This document shows, in pieces, positions 24,001-36,253 of a DNA stretch of 64,000 nt. The notes under the pieces were generated by a model. That model searched no databases, was not told the DNA's origin, and worked only from the letters and a program-made list of their open reading frames with translations. A program made the translations under genes and the position numbers. The number at the start of each line of letters is the position of its first letter. The stretch's first letter is position 1. Origin of the DNA: Ottelia alismoides. Its lineage: Eukaryota > Streptophyta > Magnoliopsida > Alismatales > Hydrocharitaceae. The DNA is taken from contig JAZKJV010007260.1 of assembly GCA_037367405.1 (NCBI GenBank), forward strand, positions 248,001 through 312,000, read 5' to 3'.

Positions 24001-24990
24001 TTGTAATTAATTGAATAGAATCCATTAATTGTCATTAAAGATGGAGAAAATGATTTTCCATGGGAATTACTTATCACTATAAACATCAATTGCAAGCACC
24101 GTTGGGCACTAACAAATTATGATAAAACATGACATGCTAGAGAACATGAAGAGCGCATACAAAGAAAATGTTCATTTATTAATCTTCACTTATTTAACAA
24201 AGAGGGACACAAAATAAATATAGTAGTTTCGAATGTTACAGTGATGTCATATATGTATGCATGTACGTTTTACCATCATCTGACGAGTAGGGGACATAAT
24301 TATCAAATGCGAGGTGTAAGCCAAATGTTATTTGTAAAAAACCTCGACAAGTAGAGATCTTCTGCAGGGTGTATTTGTCATCAGTGTTGCCCTTGTCAGC
24401 ACCGCCAAAGAACATGAAATGGATTTGATTGCAAGGCCATGATAGCCCTTGCACTCAATTCAAAGACAGGTCATTCACGATGGAAAGCATTACCGATAAT
24501 TCTTTGGTACTTAAAAATAGAAATCAGAAAGTATGGAGTTGGAAGTAAAGGCGAGAAGAGTCCAACAACGCCGATAACACATCAACATGTTACAAAATCA
24601 TGTTTCAGAAACAATAAAAAAGCGCAAACAGAAAATTAGGATCGAATCCAGTATAACAAATATTACTTAAAGAATTAAACACGTAAATAAATATGTTAGG
24701 GTGGAACTAAAATGAAAAAGGCAAAAATTATCAAGATACCTTATAGATTAAGGGACTACATATTTCATAAACATGTGTATGAAGAAAAGACATATACAAA
24801 ACATGGGTAAAATGAGAAAGACACAATCATAAAAACACCCCACAAGCCAAGGACAAGACATTTCGTAAATCTGAATATATGCTCAGAACAATGATGGAAA
24901 AGGCAGGGGCTCAATCATAAAATAACCACAACCCCACCATGCTCAACAAATATAAATGAGACAAGTGGTTCACTACAAATTTGATGCAAA
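24001..24990. other. Intergenic stretch with nothing recognised
   Basis: AT-rich. It has two short open frames (24236-24454 minus, 24439-24639 plus) that match no family I recognise. The right end (about 24990-25198) is similar to the region upstream of the second exonuclease-like locus at 40490-40640. Confidence 0.45.
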
Positions 24991-25198
24991 CATAAAGGGG
25001 CATCTTTGCTAATTCCCAACCATGACATGAGTAAACCACCTACACCTTACATGATGAGTATTCTCTCTCTTACCTAAGTCTTACCTAAGTAGGGACCACA
25101 AGCACCACTACCAACATTTAACCGCATGCGGTAATTCCATTTTACCCTTTTGTATTCTATTAAAGCAAACGCCGGCCAAAATATAACTCAACATAAAA

Positions 25199-25927
25199 AT
25201 GTCGAAGTCGAGCACCACCTCTCCTCCCCTCTCCCTCTACACCACATCAATTACCGGACAAGCGTCACTACTCCTCCGTCCACTACTCAGTATGCTTCGG
25301 TGACCACGACATCGAGCTCACCTACGTAGCTTCCAAACTCGACGCCCGTGACTTCTTTGAAGATGTTGACCAACTCCGCTTCAACCTTCCTCGCCGCAAT
25401 ACTCACCAACATATTATCGGCATCACCACCTTGCCCTACCGTCCCAACTTTCCTCAACACAAGAAGAATATTTCCGTTGGCCTAGTCATCGTCTGCCCAG
25501 ATCGTTCCCACTGCCTTATCTTTGAGAACTCCGGACACATCCCTGCAATCCTCTGCGCGTTCCTCTACAATGACAAAAACATGTTTTTGGGCATCAGTAT
25601 CAAGAAGGATGCGGAGAAGCTGCTTCGAGAGACAAGGTGATCGGGTCGAGGTCGACAGAGTGAGGGAGATGGTGGAGGGGACGTGGGGGAAGGAGATCTT
25701 CCGGAAGAAGAAGAAGTCAGTTGGAGTTACGGAGAAGGCCGAGGTGACGATCGTGAGGATGCGGGTTGCGAGGAGGCCCGACAACGTTGACTTGCCTGAA
25801 CACTACAGGTGGAACGATACGGAGCGGTTCGCCTACGCTGCGAGGGATGCCTTCCTGTGTCGCGAGATCGCAGACATGTACATGGGCGAGGGATATCGCG
25901 AGCCCCTCCTCTCCAAATTGATTCTTG
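25199..25927 (+). pseudogene. Werner-like 3'-5' exonuclease gene, broken (locus 1)
   Basis: The pieces match the plant family of small, intronless WRN-exonuclease-like (DnaQ/DEDDy fold) proteins. These include a YSVCFGDHDIELTYV start of the fold, IVCPDRSHCLIFEN, GISIKKDAEKLLRE, and the third motif ERFAYAARDAFLCREIADM with the Y-x3-D pair. The start ATG at 25199 is supported by a similar ATG and upstream sequence at 40640. Two frameshifts break the gene, one between 25202 and 25245 and one near 25630. The first catalytic motif, normally DxE, reads ITT here (HIIGITTLPYRP), so catalysis would be lost even without the frameshifts. The open frame runs on to 26031, whereas the array units stop at the equivalent of 25920. 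Confidence 0.72.
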
Positions 25928-26031
25928 TCATGCTTTCTTCCCATGAAAGTATGGGTGTCGCCTTCCGTTTTAGCTATGTGTTCTATCATTTATTTGTGGT
26001 GCAACTTGGATGCTTGCTGTTTGGATGTTGA

Positions 26032-26481
26032 TTGTGCCATGGCAAAAGTATAATGAAACTTTTTGAATGGTGTATCCAACTCTGTTAAGAATATCAGTGA
26101 AGTGGTGCTTTCTTTTACATGAGAAAATCCAAAGATGACCTCGATGAGGCATGTTTAGCTTATTTAATCAACACAATCAACAAAAGCAATGCGAATATGC
26201 ACATATGGTTGTGTTGTTTTTCATTTTATATGCAATGTAAAAATAGAAATATTAGATGCAGATGTGATGAAGTGGAGCGTTAGTACATCGGATAGGTCCC
26301 TTATATTCCTGCATGGGAACAACACAAAAAAATAACTGCAACAAACAAAAGCCTTGTAGAAGCCACGAGGATAGTTCTGCGATATTACATAACAAAACAT
26401 ATTAGAAAAATGACACAAAGGATAAACATGCCTTGGGTGAACCTCAATGGTATAAAGGATCTTTGAAGCATGCCTTGGGTG
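26032..26481. other. Flank between the exonuclease pseudogene and the copia element
   Basis: No gene recognised. CATGCCTTGGGTG occurs twice (about 26428 and 26469), and GGTGAACCTCAA recurs on the far side of the copia element at about 32726. A small local duplication preceded or accompanied the insertion. Confidence 0.45.
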
Positions 26482-27260
26482 TGTTGGATTTCTTTTGTAT
26501 TTCAAAACCTCTCTACCTCTTTATTACGCGTGATCGTGCATTCGAGTTTAATTTAAAATACTATTTTTGCAAGATTTGTTTTAAGTCTATGCAATTTTCA
26601 ATTTACGCACAAGTACCTAACCTAATAATGATATCGGAAAAGAGACTCATTAAATCTATTTGAACAAACACCTTTCTTCTTTTGTATCCAGGTTCATATA
26701 GCCGTTTTGGCATTAAACGGGTCTCTTCGGTAATGTTGAGTGCATCCAACGAGACCATAAGAACTTTTTATCACTTAATGTCTTGATGGGAGATGAACGG
26801 CTCTCTTTTGGATCTTTGTTGATGGGAAATATGTCTATATAAAGGACTGTACTCTTAGCATTTCATATAGAATACACAACACAAAAGAAACATTATGTTC
26901 TCCACCCTCATCTACTCTCCACCACTTGTGCGCTCATTGTAAATTCACATAGGTGGATTTTGTGCTTTGTTTTTCTACGATGACGTGGGCCAACAGACGT
27001 TTGACGTTGATCTCTTGCTAGCACCAGGAGACAACATCCAGCTGGGAGGAGATTGAATCTGGAACCAGGCCGCCATCAAGATTGTGCATAGGAGCGGCGG
27101 AATTTGTCTTCACAATAGCATCTTTCGACGTGCCTCCCTTTTCCAGTATGGATATTTCAAACTAATATTTCTTTGTTGCTATTTCGATCGTATTTGCTTG
27201 CCAATCTTAAACACAATGTCCTTACAAACCATGCTAGAAAACTATAGTATTTTTCCAAAG
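26482..27260 (+). repeat. 5' LTR of the copia element
   Basis: Starts TGTTGGATTTCTTTTGTATT; its end has decayed to CCAAAG instead of CCAACA. TCTATATAAAGGACTG near 26833 is a good TATA box, kept in the 3' LTR near 32304. Confidence 0.85.
26833..26843 (+). promoter_or_regulatory. TATA box of the copia 5' LTR
   Basis: TCTATATAAAGG lies in mid-LTR and is conserved in both LTRs, about 350 bases from the LTR start, which suits a U3 promoter. Confidence 0.5.
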
Positions 27261-27344
27261 ATCCGCAAGTTTTCCATCTACTATTTCATTCCATCTTCTT
27301 TGCAAAATAGATCCTAGAGCAATGATGACTTCGGAAGACATTGC

Positions 27345-28182
27345 TAGTCTTTGACAGGAAAAAGTCATAGGATTACATTTCCGTGGATGGCAACAAAAAA
27401 TGAAATTTTGGCTCACTTCTTTAGGATTGGTCTCTGCTATAACTCCTCCTGAGGAGCCCGAAACTCCTGTCACTCACGTTAATCATGTTAACTCCGTCCT
27501 ATTCTCAATGGGCTCCACTTACAGCAGTCCACTTTCTTCCCCTATCTCGTCTCATTCAAAAATACTCAAAGAGATAGATTACCTTTGTCATGGTAGGATT
27601 CTCTCTGGATTATTTGATGAGCTTTATGACATATACCGTATGCACTTTACTGCTCTCGAACTTTGGAAAGTTTTAGATGATAAGTTTGGTATGCTAGATG
27701 GGGATTGGAACAATATGCCTTTATCTAGTAGCTTGACTATAAGATGGTAGAGAACAAGCCTGTCTCCGCACAAGTTCTTTGATATCAAAATCTTGTCTTT
27801 AAGTCTATTGCTAATGGCTATAAGCTCAAGGAAAATGTACAAGTAGCCGCTCTAATAAAAAAACTCCCTTTTTTGGAAAGATTTCGTTAAATCTCTCCGT
27901 CATAGATAAGAGAAGATGAACATGTCTTCCCTTGTAAAGTCTCTTCAAACTGAAGATCATCACAGAGCAAAAGACTCTAAATACAACCCTCTTGTCAATC
28001 TGGTAGACCATGTCAACACCAAAAAGAAATCTCATAAATTGCATCCCAAATCCAAACAACCTTTCAAGAAAAGCAAGCAACCCGATCGGAATAATAACAC
28101 TGACTCTAGGGATCAACGCACCTGCTACATGTGTGGCAAGTCTGGTCACCTTGCGAACATATGCAAGAATCGTAAGGAATAA
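27345..28182 (+). pseudogene. copia Gag remnant with CCHC zinc knuckle
   Basis: Open pieces 27400-27750 and 27916-28182 in different frames. The first has WQQKMKFWLTSLGLVSAI and ALELWKVLDDKFG, typical of copia Gag. The second ends in CYMCGKSGHLANIC, an intact C-x2-C-x4-H-x4-C nucleocapsid knuckle. A stop and frame changes between them show decay. Confidence 0.8.
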
Positions 28183-28215
28183 AAAAAGTAACCTCCTAAG
28201 AATGCTGAAGTCAAT

Positions 28216-28548
28216 ATGATTTCTGTAGGGGCCAGCACTTCTGAAATGTTAGAAAATAACTCTGTTATTTCTAATATTAGTTATGCCTCACATGATAACT
28301 GGTGGTTGGATTTTGGAGCCGTATCTCACATCTGTTATGATCACTCTTCTTTTTTCACCTATCAGGTTGATAACAGTCATATCATCTCCTGGGGTGATGA
28401 TGATGTCTCCGTGAAACACATCGTAGGCTTCAGACGTGTGGATTTGAAGCTCACATCAGGGAAAGTCTTGAAGCTACATGATGTCTTACAAGTTCCTGAA
28501 TTTAAGAAGAACCTTATTAGTGAAGTCCTAGTTATGTCTTCTCATTAA
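28216..28548 (+). pseudogene. copia protease remnant
   Basis: WWLDFGAVSHICYDHSSFF matches the copia protease active site, normally W-x-L-D-S-G-A. The serine after the catalytic aspartate has become phenylalanine. The frame stops at 28548, before the pre-integrase region. Confidence 0.7.
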
Positions 28549-28699
28549 TCTTATTAAGTCAGGGAAATAAAGTTGTAATCTCTCATTTTAGATCTTTCAA
28601 AGGTGTCGGTTATACTTGTAATGGTCTTATCAAGCTTAGTGTTAAGTATGTAATGGTTCTTCATATATTAATGACAATTGCATTAGAACTCTTTCTACT

Positions 28700-29640
28700 A
28701 TCAAGTCATCCGATCTTTGGTATGCACGCTTAGGACATGTGAACAAAAATATAACGAAGCGTATGGTTCACATGGACTTAATTCCCAAAACTGACATAAT
28801 AAATAATGAAAGATGTCAAATTTGCGTGCAAGCTAAATTGCCTTAGAAACCTTTTAGATTAATAGAAAGAAACTCTACACTACTTGAACTAGTCCATACT
28901 GATGTATGTGACGTAAACCATGTTCTCACTCGTGATAACAAGCGCTAATTTGTGACCTTTATAGATGATTTTTCAAGGTATTATTATGTTTATTTGCTAA
29001 AATCTAAAGATGGGCTAATAGAAAAGTTTAAGGTCTACGAAACCCAAGTAGAGAATCAAATCGATAAGAATAGAAAAAGGATTATATCGGATAGAGGAGG
29101 TGAGTATACTTCAAATGAGCTAATCAGTTTTGTGGGGAACACGACCTTATACATAAAACCACTATCCCTTATAACCCTCAGTCTAATGGTGTGGATGAAA
29201 GGAAGAACAGAACACTTATCGACATGGTCAATGCCACGTTAGTTGAATCTGGTCTTAACCAACGATTGTGGGGGGGGGGGGTGTTCTTTTAACCACAAAC
29301 TATGTACTTAACCGCGTCCCTTTCAAATACATAGATAAAACTCCTTGTAAACTTTGGTTCAAGGAGAAACCGGTTCTAAAATACCTTAAAGTATGTGGAT
29401 GCTTGGCCAAAGTTAAGATTCCTGAGAATAAGAAGAGCAAGTAAGGTCCTAAAAGTGTGGACTTTGTATTCACAGAATATGTAGAAAATAGTAATGCTAA
29501 TATATTTATAGTCATAAAATCTGATATCCAAGAAATCAAGGTCGGCTCAATACTAGATATTACATCTGTATATGTAGTATACTATGAAAGCATCATTCCT
29601 CTCAAATCTTCTCTCCCTATACAAGTTGGTGAATGAACTT
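28700..29640 (+). pseudogene. copia integrase remnant
   Basis: Starts with the pre-integrase zinc motif (LWYARLGHVN...CQICVQAK). The core keeps all three acidic residues in broken frames: HTDV, ISDRGGEY and VDERKNRT. Several stops interrupt it. A run of about a dozen G near 29269-29281 coincides with a frame change. Confidence 0.75.
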
Positions 29641-29799
29641 CGAATTCTTAAAACATTGAATCCCCTCAAGATACACCATAAATTATTGAAGAAGCAAAAT
29701 CATTAAACCAAGAAGTGGTTGAGCCCCCCTAATGACCTAGGTCAAGATAAAAGGACTAGAATGGCTAATAACTTTAGTCCTGACTTCTATACTCTCTTA

Positions 29800-30600
29800 G
29801 TAAAAGAAGATCCCAAGATCTATTATGAAGCTATGAAATCATTAGATCATAGTTTCTGGAAGGAAGCAATTGATAACGAAATATAATCCATAATAAACAA
29901 CCACACTTGGATTCTGGCCGATCTTCCCCCAGGGTACGAGACTATTAGATGTAAGTAGGTTTTCAGAAAGAGGTTACAAATAGATGGTTCCATAGATAAG
30001 TTTAAGGCTAGACTTGTAGCCAAAGGATACAAACAGAAAGAATGTGTTGATTACTTTGACACTTATACTCCCGTAACAAAAAATATATCTATGCGTGTTC
30101 TTGTCGCCTTAGCTGCGATTCACAATATTGAAATCCATCAAATGGATGTCAAGACTGCTTTCCTAGATGGCGACCTTGAGGAAGAGATTTACATGGATCA
30201 ACATGAAGGGTTCGTAGTCGCTGGACAAGAACATAAGGTGTGTAGATTAGTAAAATATTTATATGGTTTGAAACAGGCACCTAAGCAGTGGAATGATAAA
30301 TTTGATAAAATTGTTTTATCTGTTGGCTTCACTGCTAATGAATCTGATAGATGCATTTATTCTAAGACCTCTGAGAATGGTATTGTAGTTATGTACTTGT
30401 GTGTTGATGACATCTTAATCTTTGGATCAAATTTTACTATTATCTCTGAGACTAAATCTTTTCTTGATAAAAATATTGATATGAAAGATTTAAGAATAGC
30501 TGATGTTCTATTTGGAATAAAATTGAGTAGATCTACTTCTGGCTACACTCTAAACCAGTCACACTACGTAGAAAAGGTTTTGTATAGGTTTGATATGTAC
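29800..30600 (+). pseudogene. copia reverse transcriptase remnant
   Basis: Opens with the FWKEAIDNEI and FKARLVAKGY motifs, followed by QMDVKTAFLDGDLEEEIYM, LYGLKQAPKQW and LCVDDILIFG, the copia RT signature with its VDD. The part from 30091 is one open frame to 30912; upstream parts contain in-frame stops (for example near 29884 and 29956). Confidence 0.85.
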
Positions 30601-31260
30601 CATAGTGTGCATGTTAGTACTCCATATCATCCTTCCCTACATCTTAAGGCACATACTGGTAATCATGTGGATCAATCTAGCTATGCTCAAGTCATAAGAA
30701 GCTTAATATATCTAGCCAACTGTTCTAGCCTTGACATAGAATATGTTATCAGTAGGTTGAGTAGGTACACTAGTTATCCTAGTGTTGACCATTGGAAGGC
30801 TTTGTTCGGAGTTTTTAGACACCTTAAGGGTACTATGGAATACAATCTACAATACATTGGTTTTCCAGGTGTATTAAGGCTACACGGATGCAAATTGGAT
30901 TGCACACTCTGACGAAATCAAGTCTGCTAGTGGTTATGTGTTTCATCTTGGTGGCACGACAATCTCTTGGAAATCTTCCAAACACACTGTTAAAAGCAAG
31001 ATCAACAATGGAGGCTGAGTTTATACATTTGGATTTATCTTGCCGTCAGGCAGACTGGTTAGGAAAGCTTTTAATAGATCTATCCATCATTTCAAAGCCT
31101 TTTCCCCCTATCTCTATTCATTGTGATAGTAGATCTGCCATAGATAAAGCTAAACAGTCTAAGGGTAACCCTGAAAAATGTTTTATGAGATTGGGGTATG
31201 AAGAGGTGAGAGACTTCATTACTCAAGGTGTAATATCTCTATAATTTGTGAAATCTGTAG
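30601..31260 (+). pseudogene. copia RNase H remnant
   Basis: Follows the RT. Pieces such as SRLSRYTSYPSVDHW and STMEAEFI match the copia RT-RNase H connection and the RNase H core. A frame change occurs near 30890. The end at about 31250 is followed by 700 bases of noncoding sequence before the polypurine tract. Confidence 0.7.
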
Positions 31261-31951
31261 AGAATATTGCCGATCCTCTCACAAAGTGTCTATCTAGAAA
31301 GTTACTACTCACTACGTCGAGGGGGATGGGTCTTTTACCCATTAGTTGAATACCATAGTAGTAACCCAACCAATCCAAAATTGAAGATCCCATGAGGAAT
31401 GGTTCAAAGGGACATCTAAGATGTGCTAGTATTCGATGGAAGCACAAATTTAGGAGTTTTACTCCTAACCTATCCCTATGGCACGTAGTGCTTCAGTGTT
31501 GTCTTGGTAGAGGAAGAGTTTTTCTCTGAATGGAGCCAAGCCATATATGGCATGGTGTAGGACCAAACAATACACCTTGGAGATTCCTACTATGTGAATG
31601 TAACCCTAGACCAGGGTTTATGTGAGTTGGGTATTCTCGCTAGAGCATTCATGAAATAGATTCTTACGAAGGCCTTGATGCGCACACCGATATGAACGTC
31701 CTCGTGCCTTCATCTATGTTTGCATGATTTATTGAAATCTGAATCCGAGAGTCTGGTTCAAAACGTAGTTCACCACATCTCTTCGGATGTAGATGAATCA
31801 TTGATAGGCAAGGTTCAAAGCTACAAGCTACCTATGCTGAAATACATAGTTCAGTTGTATTTTATTTTTAGTTAATTTTTCTATATTATCATTCTTTAAT
31901 TTTTCCTTTTATTTTTATTCTTTAAAAAGGTTTATGAAATATGTGGGGGAA
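31261..31951 (+). other. Noncoding 3' region and PPT of the copia element
   Basis: No open frame of note. It ends with the purine-rich GTGGGGGAA directly before the 3' LTR, the usual plus-strand primer position. Confidence 0.6.
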
Positions 31952-32723
31952 TGTTGGATTTCTTTTGTATTTCAAAACCTCTCTACCTCTTTAGTACACG
32001 TGAGGGTGTGTGCGAGTTTAATTTCAAATATTACTTTTCTAAGATTTATTTTAAGTCTACGTAATTTTCAATTTGCACACAAGTAAATAACCCAATAATG
32101 ACCTCAGAAATGAGACTCATTAAATCAATTTGAACCAACACCTTCTCCCTTTTGTATCCAGATTCATATAGTTGTTTTTGGTATTAAACGAGTCTCCTTG
32201 GTAATGATGGGTACATCCATCGAGACCATAGGAACTCGCTATCACTTAATGTCTTGATGAGAGATGAACAACTCTCTTTTGGCTCTTTGTTAGTGGATAG
32301 TCTGTCTATATAAAGGATTGTAGTCTTAGCCTTTCAAATAAAACACACAACACAAAAGAAGTGTTCTCTTCTCCACCCCCATCTGCTCTCCACCACTTCT
32401 GCGCTCATTGTGAATTCACGTAGGCGGATTTTGCGCTTTGTTTTTCTACGACGACGTAGGCCAACGGACATTCGACGTTGCTCTCTTGCTAGCACCAGGA
32501 GACAACATCTAGCTGGGAGGTGATTGAATCTGGGAGTCAGGCCGCCATCAAGCTCGTGCATAGGAGCGGCGGAATCTGTATTCACGACATCATCTTTCGG
32601 CCTCCATTTCCAAGGATGGATCTTTCAAATTAATTTGTAGCTATTTTGATCGTATTTGCTTGCCAATCTTAAAACACAATATCCTTGCAAACAGTGCTAG
32701 AAAACTATAGTATTTTTCCAACA
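31952..32723 (+). repeat. 3' LTR of the copia element
   Basis: 772 bp, TGTTGG...CCAACA, aligning along its length with 26482-27260 with many substitutions. Confidence 0.88.
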
Positions 32724-33249
32724 AGGTGAACCTCAAGTCTGTTTCTTAGGAAGGACCGACACTGCTTCTTCAGGGGACCGACAGAGTTCTTGAGACAAGG
32801 AGTGTTTTCTTTTGGTGCAGAGCTTGGTGAAGTTGATGCTACGAGGAGACAGATAAGTCACTATTATGGAAAGAGTATATACCGCTGCAATCTTGAAACA
32901 TTATTAGACATCCTGGTTTTTTTTTCAGGGACCAATGAAGAAGGGATATTGATGTACAAATGCACCAAGATTTTGGGTGATGCTTGCTGACATACTTTTG
33001 AGGTTATCAGGGGGATGTTGTGGAATTCTTGCAGATAATAAGCTCGCCAAATCAACCACCAAATCGATCCTTTGAAAGAGATGATATCCCATGGTTCTTG
33101 AAATACATCCGAGGAGGTGATGGAATTTAAATCTTATAAGATTGGGATTTACACCACACTCAACAACCTTCAAATAAACGCTCTTAATCCTCACAAGCTT
33201 CCGGACACAGAGAGCATCCATTCATTGAAGAGATTTTGAATCAGAAAGA
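32724..33249. other. Unassigned sequence with a short open frame
   Basis: An open frame at 32790-32990 contains a T-rich tract followed by CAG (near 32929) that looks like a splice acceptor. A 98-codon frame lies opposite (32925-33221). I recognise neither. Confidence 0.35.
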
Positions 33250-33420
33250 CTATGTCCTCCCATCCAGACAAAAAATCCCATGATTTATGGACGGGTTAGC
33301 TACCCAATCCAAGTAATCCCAACCTTCTCCTATTATGGTAGGATGTAATACCTGGAGTCTGGTTTCTTGTAAAAAGATGAGATTTAAGAGTTCTCCTCGG
33401 AGTTTCTCAATTGGTCTTCT
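33250..33420 (-). pseudogene. LINE endonuclease fragment
   Basis: Translating the minus strand gives about 56 residues including LLNLIFLQETRLQ and GWDYLDWVANPS. The QET motif after a hydrophobic strand is the second motif of the AP-endonuclease-like domain of plant L1-type LINEs. No RT follows, so it is a scrap. Confidence 0.5.
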
Positions 33421-33526
33421 TTATAGAGTCCACCAATCCATGTATATTCCAATATAGGATGTTTAATCCATGAAAAGACGAATTATATTCGGATAAAACT
33501 TGTTTGAAACCCGAAAAAGGTTAGGG

Positions 33527-33750
33527 GTTGTTCGGCCAGAGGGGTAATTATCCTATATTTTCTCCCTCTATGTGGGTCCCATTTTTTATCTTTTTGAAAA
33601 AATTAAATAAATAAATTCTCTATCATCAATTGCATCAAAAAATAATATACTATACCATCATATCATATAAAAATTATAAACTACTCCACTTCTACTCACT
33701 TTTTCAAACTTAAGTTCCCATCCTTTGTACCCAAACCACAACAGATGCTT
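33527..33750. repeat. Possible MITE overlapping a tandem duplication
   Basis: Starts GGGGTTGTTCGGCCAGAGG; the far side, reversed, reads GTTGTGGTTTGGGTACAAAGG, a weak inverted match of the kind seen in small plant MITEs. No clear target duplication is seen. Confidence 0.3.
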
Positions 33751-34022
33751 TTGTAGTGCTGCATGTCGTCGGATTAGCACACTCCGGCATGTGCCTCTAT
33801 GTGGGTCCCATTTTTTATCTTTTTGAAAAAATTAAATAAATAAATTCTCTATCATCAATTGCATCAAAAAATAATATACTATACCATCATATCATATAAA
33901 AATTATAAACTACTCCACTTCTACTCACTTTTTCAAACTTAAGTTCCCATCCTTTGTACCCAAACCACAACAGATGCTTTTGTAGTGCTGCATGTCGTCG
34001 GATTAGCACATTCCGGCATGTG
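33565..34022 (+). repeat. 229-bp tandem duplication, nearly identical copies
   Basis: Unit 33565-33793 is repeated at 33794-34022, starting CCTCTATGTGGGTCCC. By eye the copies differ at one base (CACACTCCGG against CACATTCCGG), so the duplication is recent. Confidence 0.9.
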
Positions 34023-35834
34023 CAACCTCCGAAGCTACGCAGTCCACTTTGACAAGCTGCGATCAGTCCCTTCACGAGGGACTCCGACGAAGTCACGTAG
34101 ACTTTGTGTTTCTCCTGCTAGGGGAAAATGTTGATGCTCAAGGCGGAATGACACTGTCTTGTGCAACCTCCAGGTGACCGGTATGACGTATATAACCATC
34201 GACTTACTTCGCCTTTCTTTTATTTTACGCTTTTTCTGTGTCATTGTACTTTGATCTTCTTCCTCGATCGGTTTCATGTTATGGTTTAGCATCTAAAACT
34301 CATGTTTTCAACAACCAGAATTGATGTTGAATTTTTTTTGATGCTTTTTGCATCCAAGCTCTGTATGATCTTTAAACCAATGTATGAAGCCCATGGAATC
34401 ATGTTATTCTAAATTTAAATATTTCTCTCAAGAAGTTCATGATCATCATTTGCACTTGGTTACATCATGGTCTCTATATTTTTCATCCCATATCTAATCA
34501 GACCTATATATGTTGGATGATAGAATTTTGGAGGGCATTTTTTTATCTGTACTCTATAAACATCCATTACACGTTGAACATCCTTCTATAATCGGCAGAT
34601 TTACATAGGTTGACGTGTGACTAAGACATTGAGCGGATACCATCTTTGTTTGGTTCTGTTACAACTAACATACGTAAAACCATCGAGCTTTTTTTTTTTG
34701 CATTTTCCGTAAAAAATCAATAGCCACAACTTCATGAAATCTTTGAAATCTTTGAAATTTATGCAGCTTTTCCTTTAATCAGAAGCATGGATGTCGAAGT
34801 GGTGGATATCCACAAACTTTTAATATGAAAATATATACATATACCTCATAAGTTCGTGCTTTCCTTTGGAAACTTGGTAAGCCTTTGAACCAACTGTGTT
34901 TCACGCTCAATATCGCTCATGTCTATACACGAAAATCAATGTACATGCACGTTCACTATAGACATTATGGATTATAAGCTTCGATTTATATGAAAGACAT
35001 CATGTGTTGATCATGTTCTAGAGGTGTCATGCGTATGTCGAGGTCATCGTAGAGAGAGATGGGTGAGGGACTATCCGGTAGTTCAAACTCCTCGGTTGCA
35101 AGGGTTCAAGTCATCGCTTGCTTTTTTGAATTCACAACAACTATCAATATCCAATGCTATATAGCTATCATTTAAATTTAATGATTTCTTCAAATATTCT
35201 CAAAATTATCTGAATTATCACAGTAATACGAAACATACGACTCGTTATATATGACGGATCTTGGAATATAATTTGGCAACCAATATTATATTTGTTCGTA
35301 TCTAACATCTCAAGAGATGATAGAAAAGTATTTGTTGTTGCAGGTGAACTTTGTTGTATTATAAATTTTAAAAAATATATAATTGTTTATATTTTAATCT
35401 CAAAGACAAATACTCTTCGCAATCTAACATTGAAATAGAGTATACTAACGAGTGGTGATTATGCATTCGTTGTCATATCTTTTAAACGTGATTATATGAT
35501 GTCGTTTTTTTATGATGTATAGGTAGGTTGTGTGGTTATATGTACCGTACAAAAAATATTCAAGACAAAAAAAATCACGAAGGTGTACTTAATTATATAT
35601 TAACATGAGTAGGAAGTGGATGAAGTTGAGGGTGGAGGAGGACTTGGTTGTGAGGATGAGGAGGATGCAGTCCATATGAGTGGTGGGTGGGAGGACATGC
35701 AGATGGATTGGAGAATATAGGATGTATCTAAATTTATTTTAAAATTATCGTTAATGTTAAAAAATATAGATTGTATGTACTTGCTTCATAGGAATAGGTT
35801 GGGTGCTATAACAAGTTGGATGCTCTTTTGATAT

Positions 35835-36158
35835 CACAAAAGGAAAATGAGTTGTGGCCACAAAAATATGTCTATTTGAAACATGTGGTCACGGAATTGG
35901 ATCTAGCCACAGTATTTCGTGGCATATAATCGTAGATACAAGTCTCATCGCTAGAGTTCTTTTACCACGAATATGTCGTGATCACTACAAGTAACCATGG
36001 AAATTATCGTGACCACAGTTTTGTGATGAATGTCATCTTTCCATCTGTGAAGGCCTTGGACATGAAATTGTGGTTAAGAGACTAGTGGCCATAGAATTAT
36101 CATGGCTACAAGTTTCCGTGGCCACATTTTATGGCCACAAATCATTTTTCTCGTAGTG
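35835..36158. mobile_element. Small CACTA-type non-autonomous element (324 bp)
   Basis: The left end CACAAAAGGAAAATGAGTTG and the reversed right end CACTACGAGAAAAATGATTTG are related inverted repeats of the CACTA type. The flanks TAT and TGT would be a 3-bp duplication with one change. GTGGCCAC and related words recur inside, as expected for subterminal transposase-binding repeats. Copy 1 (near 22381) has the uninterrupted site. Confidence 0.7.
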
Positions 36159-36253
36159 TGTGTATTATTTTTACCATTTTCTAATATAGACATGAAAAGG
36201 TGATCTCAAGCAGGGAATTACATGATGCAAGAATGCAGTGATGGGCATCACTA

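Larger units (their letters stand above)
26482..32723 (+). mobile_element. Ty1/copia LTR retrotransposon, old and decayed (6.2 kb)
   Basis: LTRs at 26482-27260 and 31952-32723 start TGTTGG; the 3' LTR ends CCAACA. The flanks are GGGTG on the left and AGGTG on the right, a 5-bp target duplication with one change. A polypurine tract GTGGGGGAA sits directly before the 3' LTR. The internal order gag, protease, integrase, RT, RNase H is diagnostic of Ty1/copia. All domains carry stops or frameshifts, and the LTRs differ at roughly one base in eight, so the insertion is old. A clean tRNA-Met PBS after the 5' LTR is not visible. Confidence 0.9.

Noticed and set aside
24236..24454. 72-codon minus-strand frame (MQGLSWPCNQ...) as a host gene
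   Set aside because: Too short, no recognised domain, no supporting signals.
29265..29285. Run of about a dozen G as a programmed frameshift site
   Set aside because: The copia element has many other stops, so the run is more likely decay or a sequencing length error.
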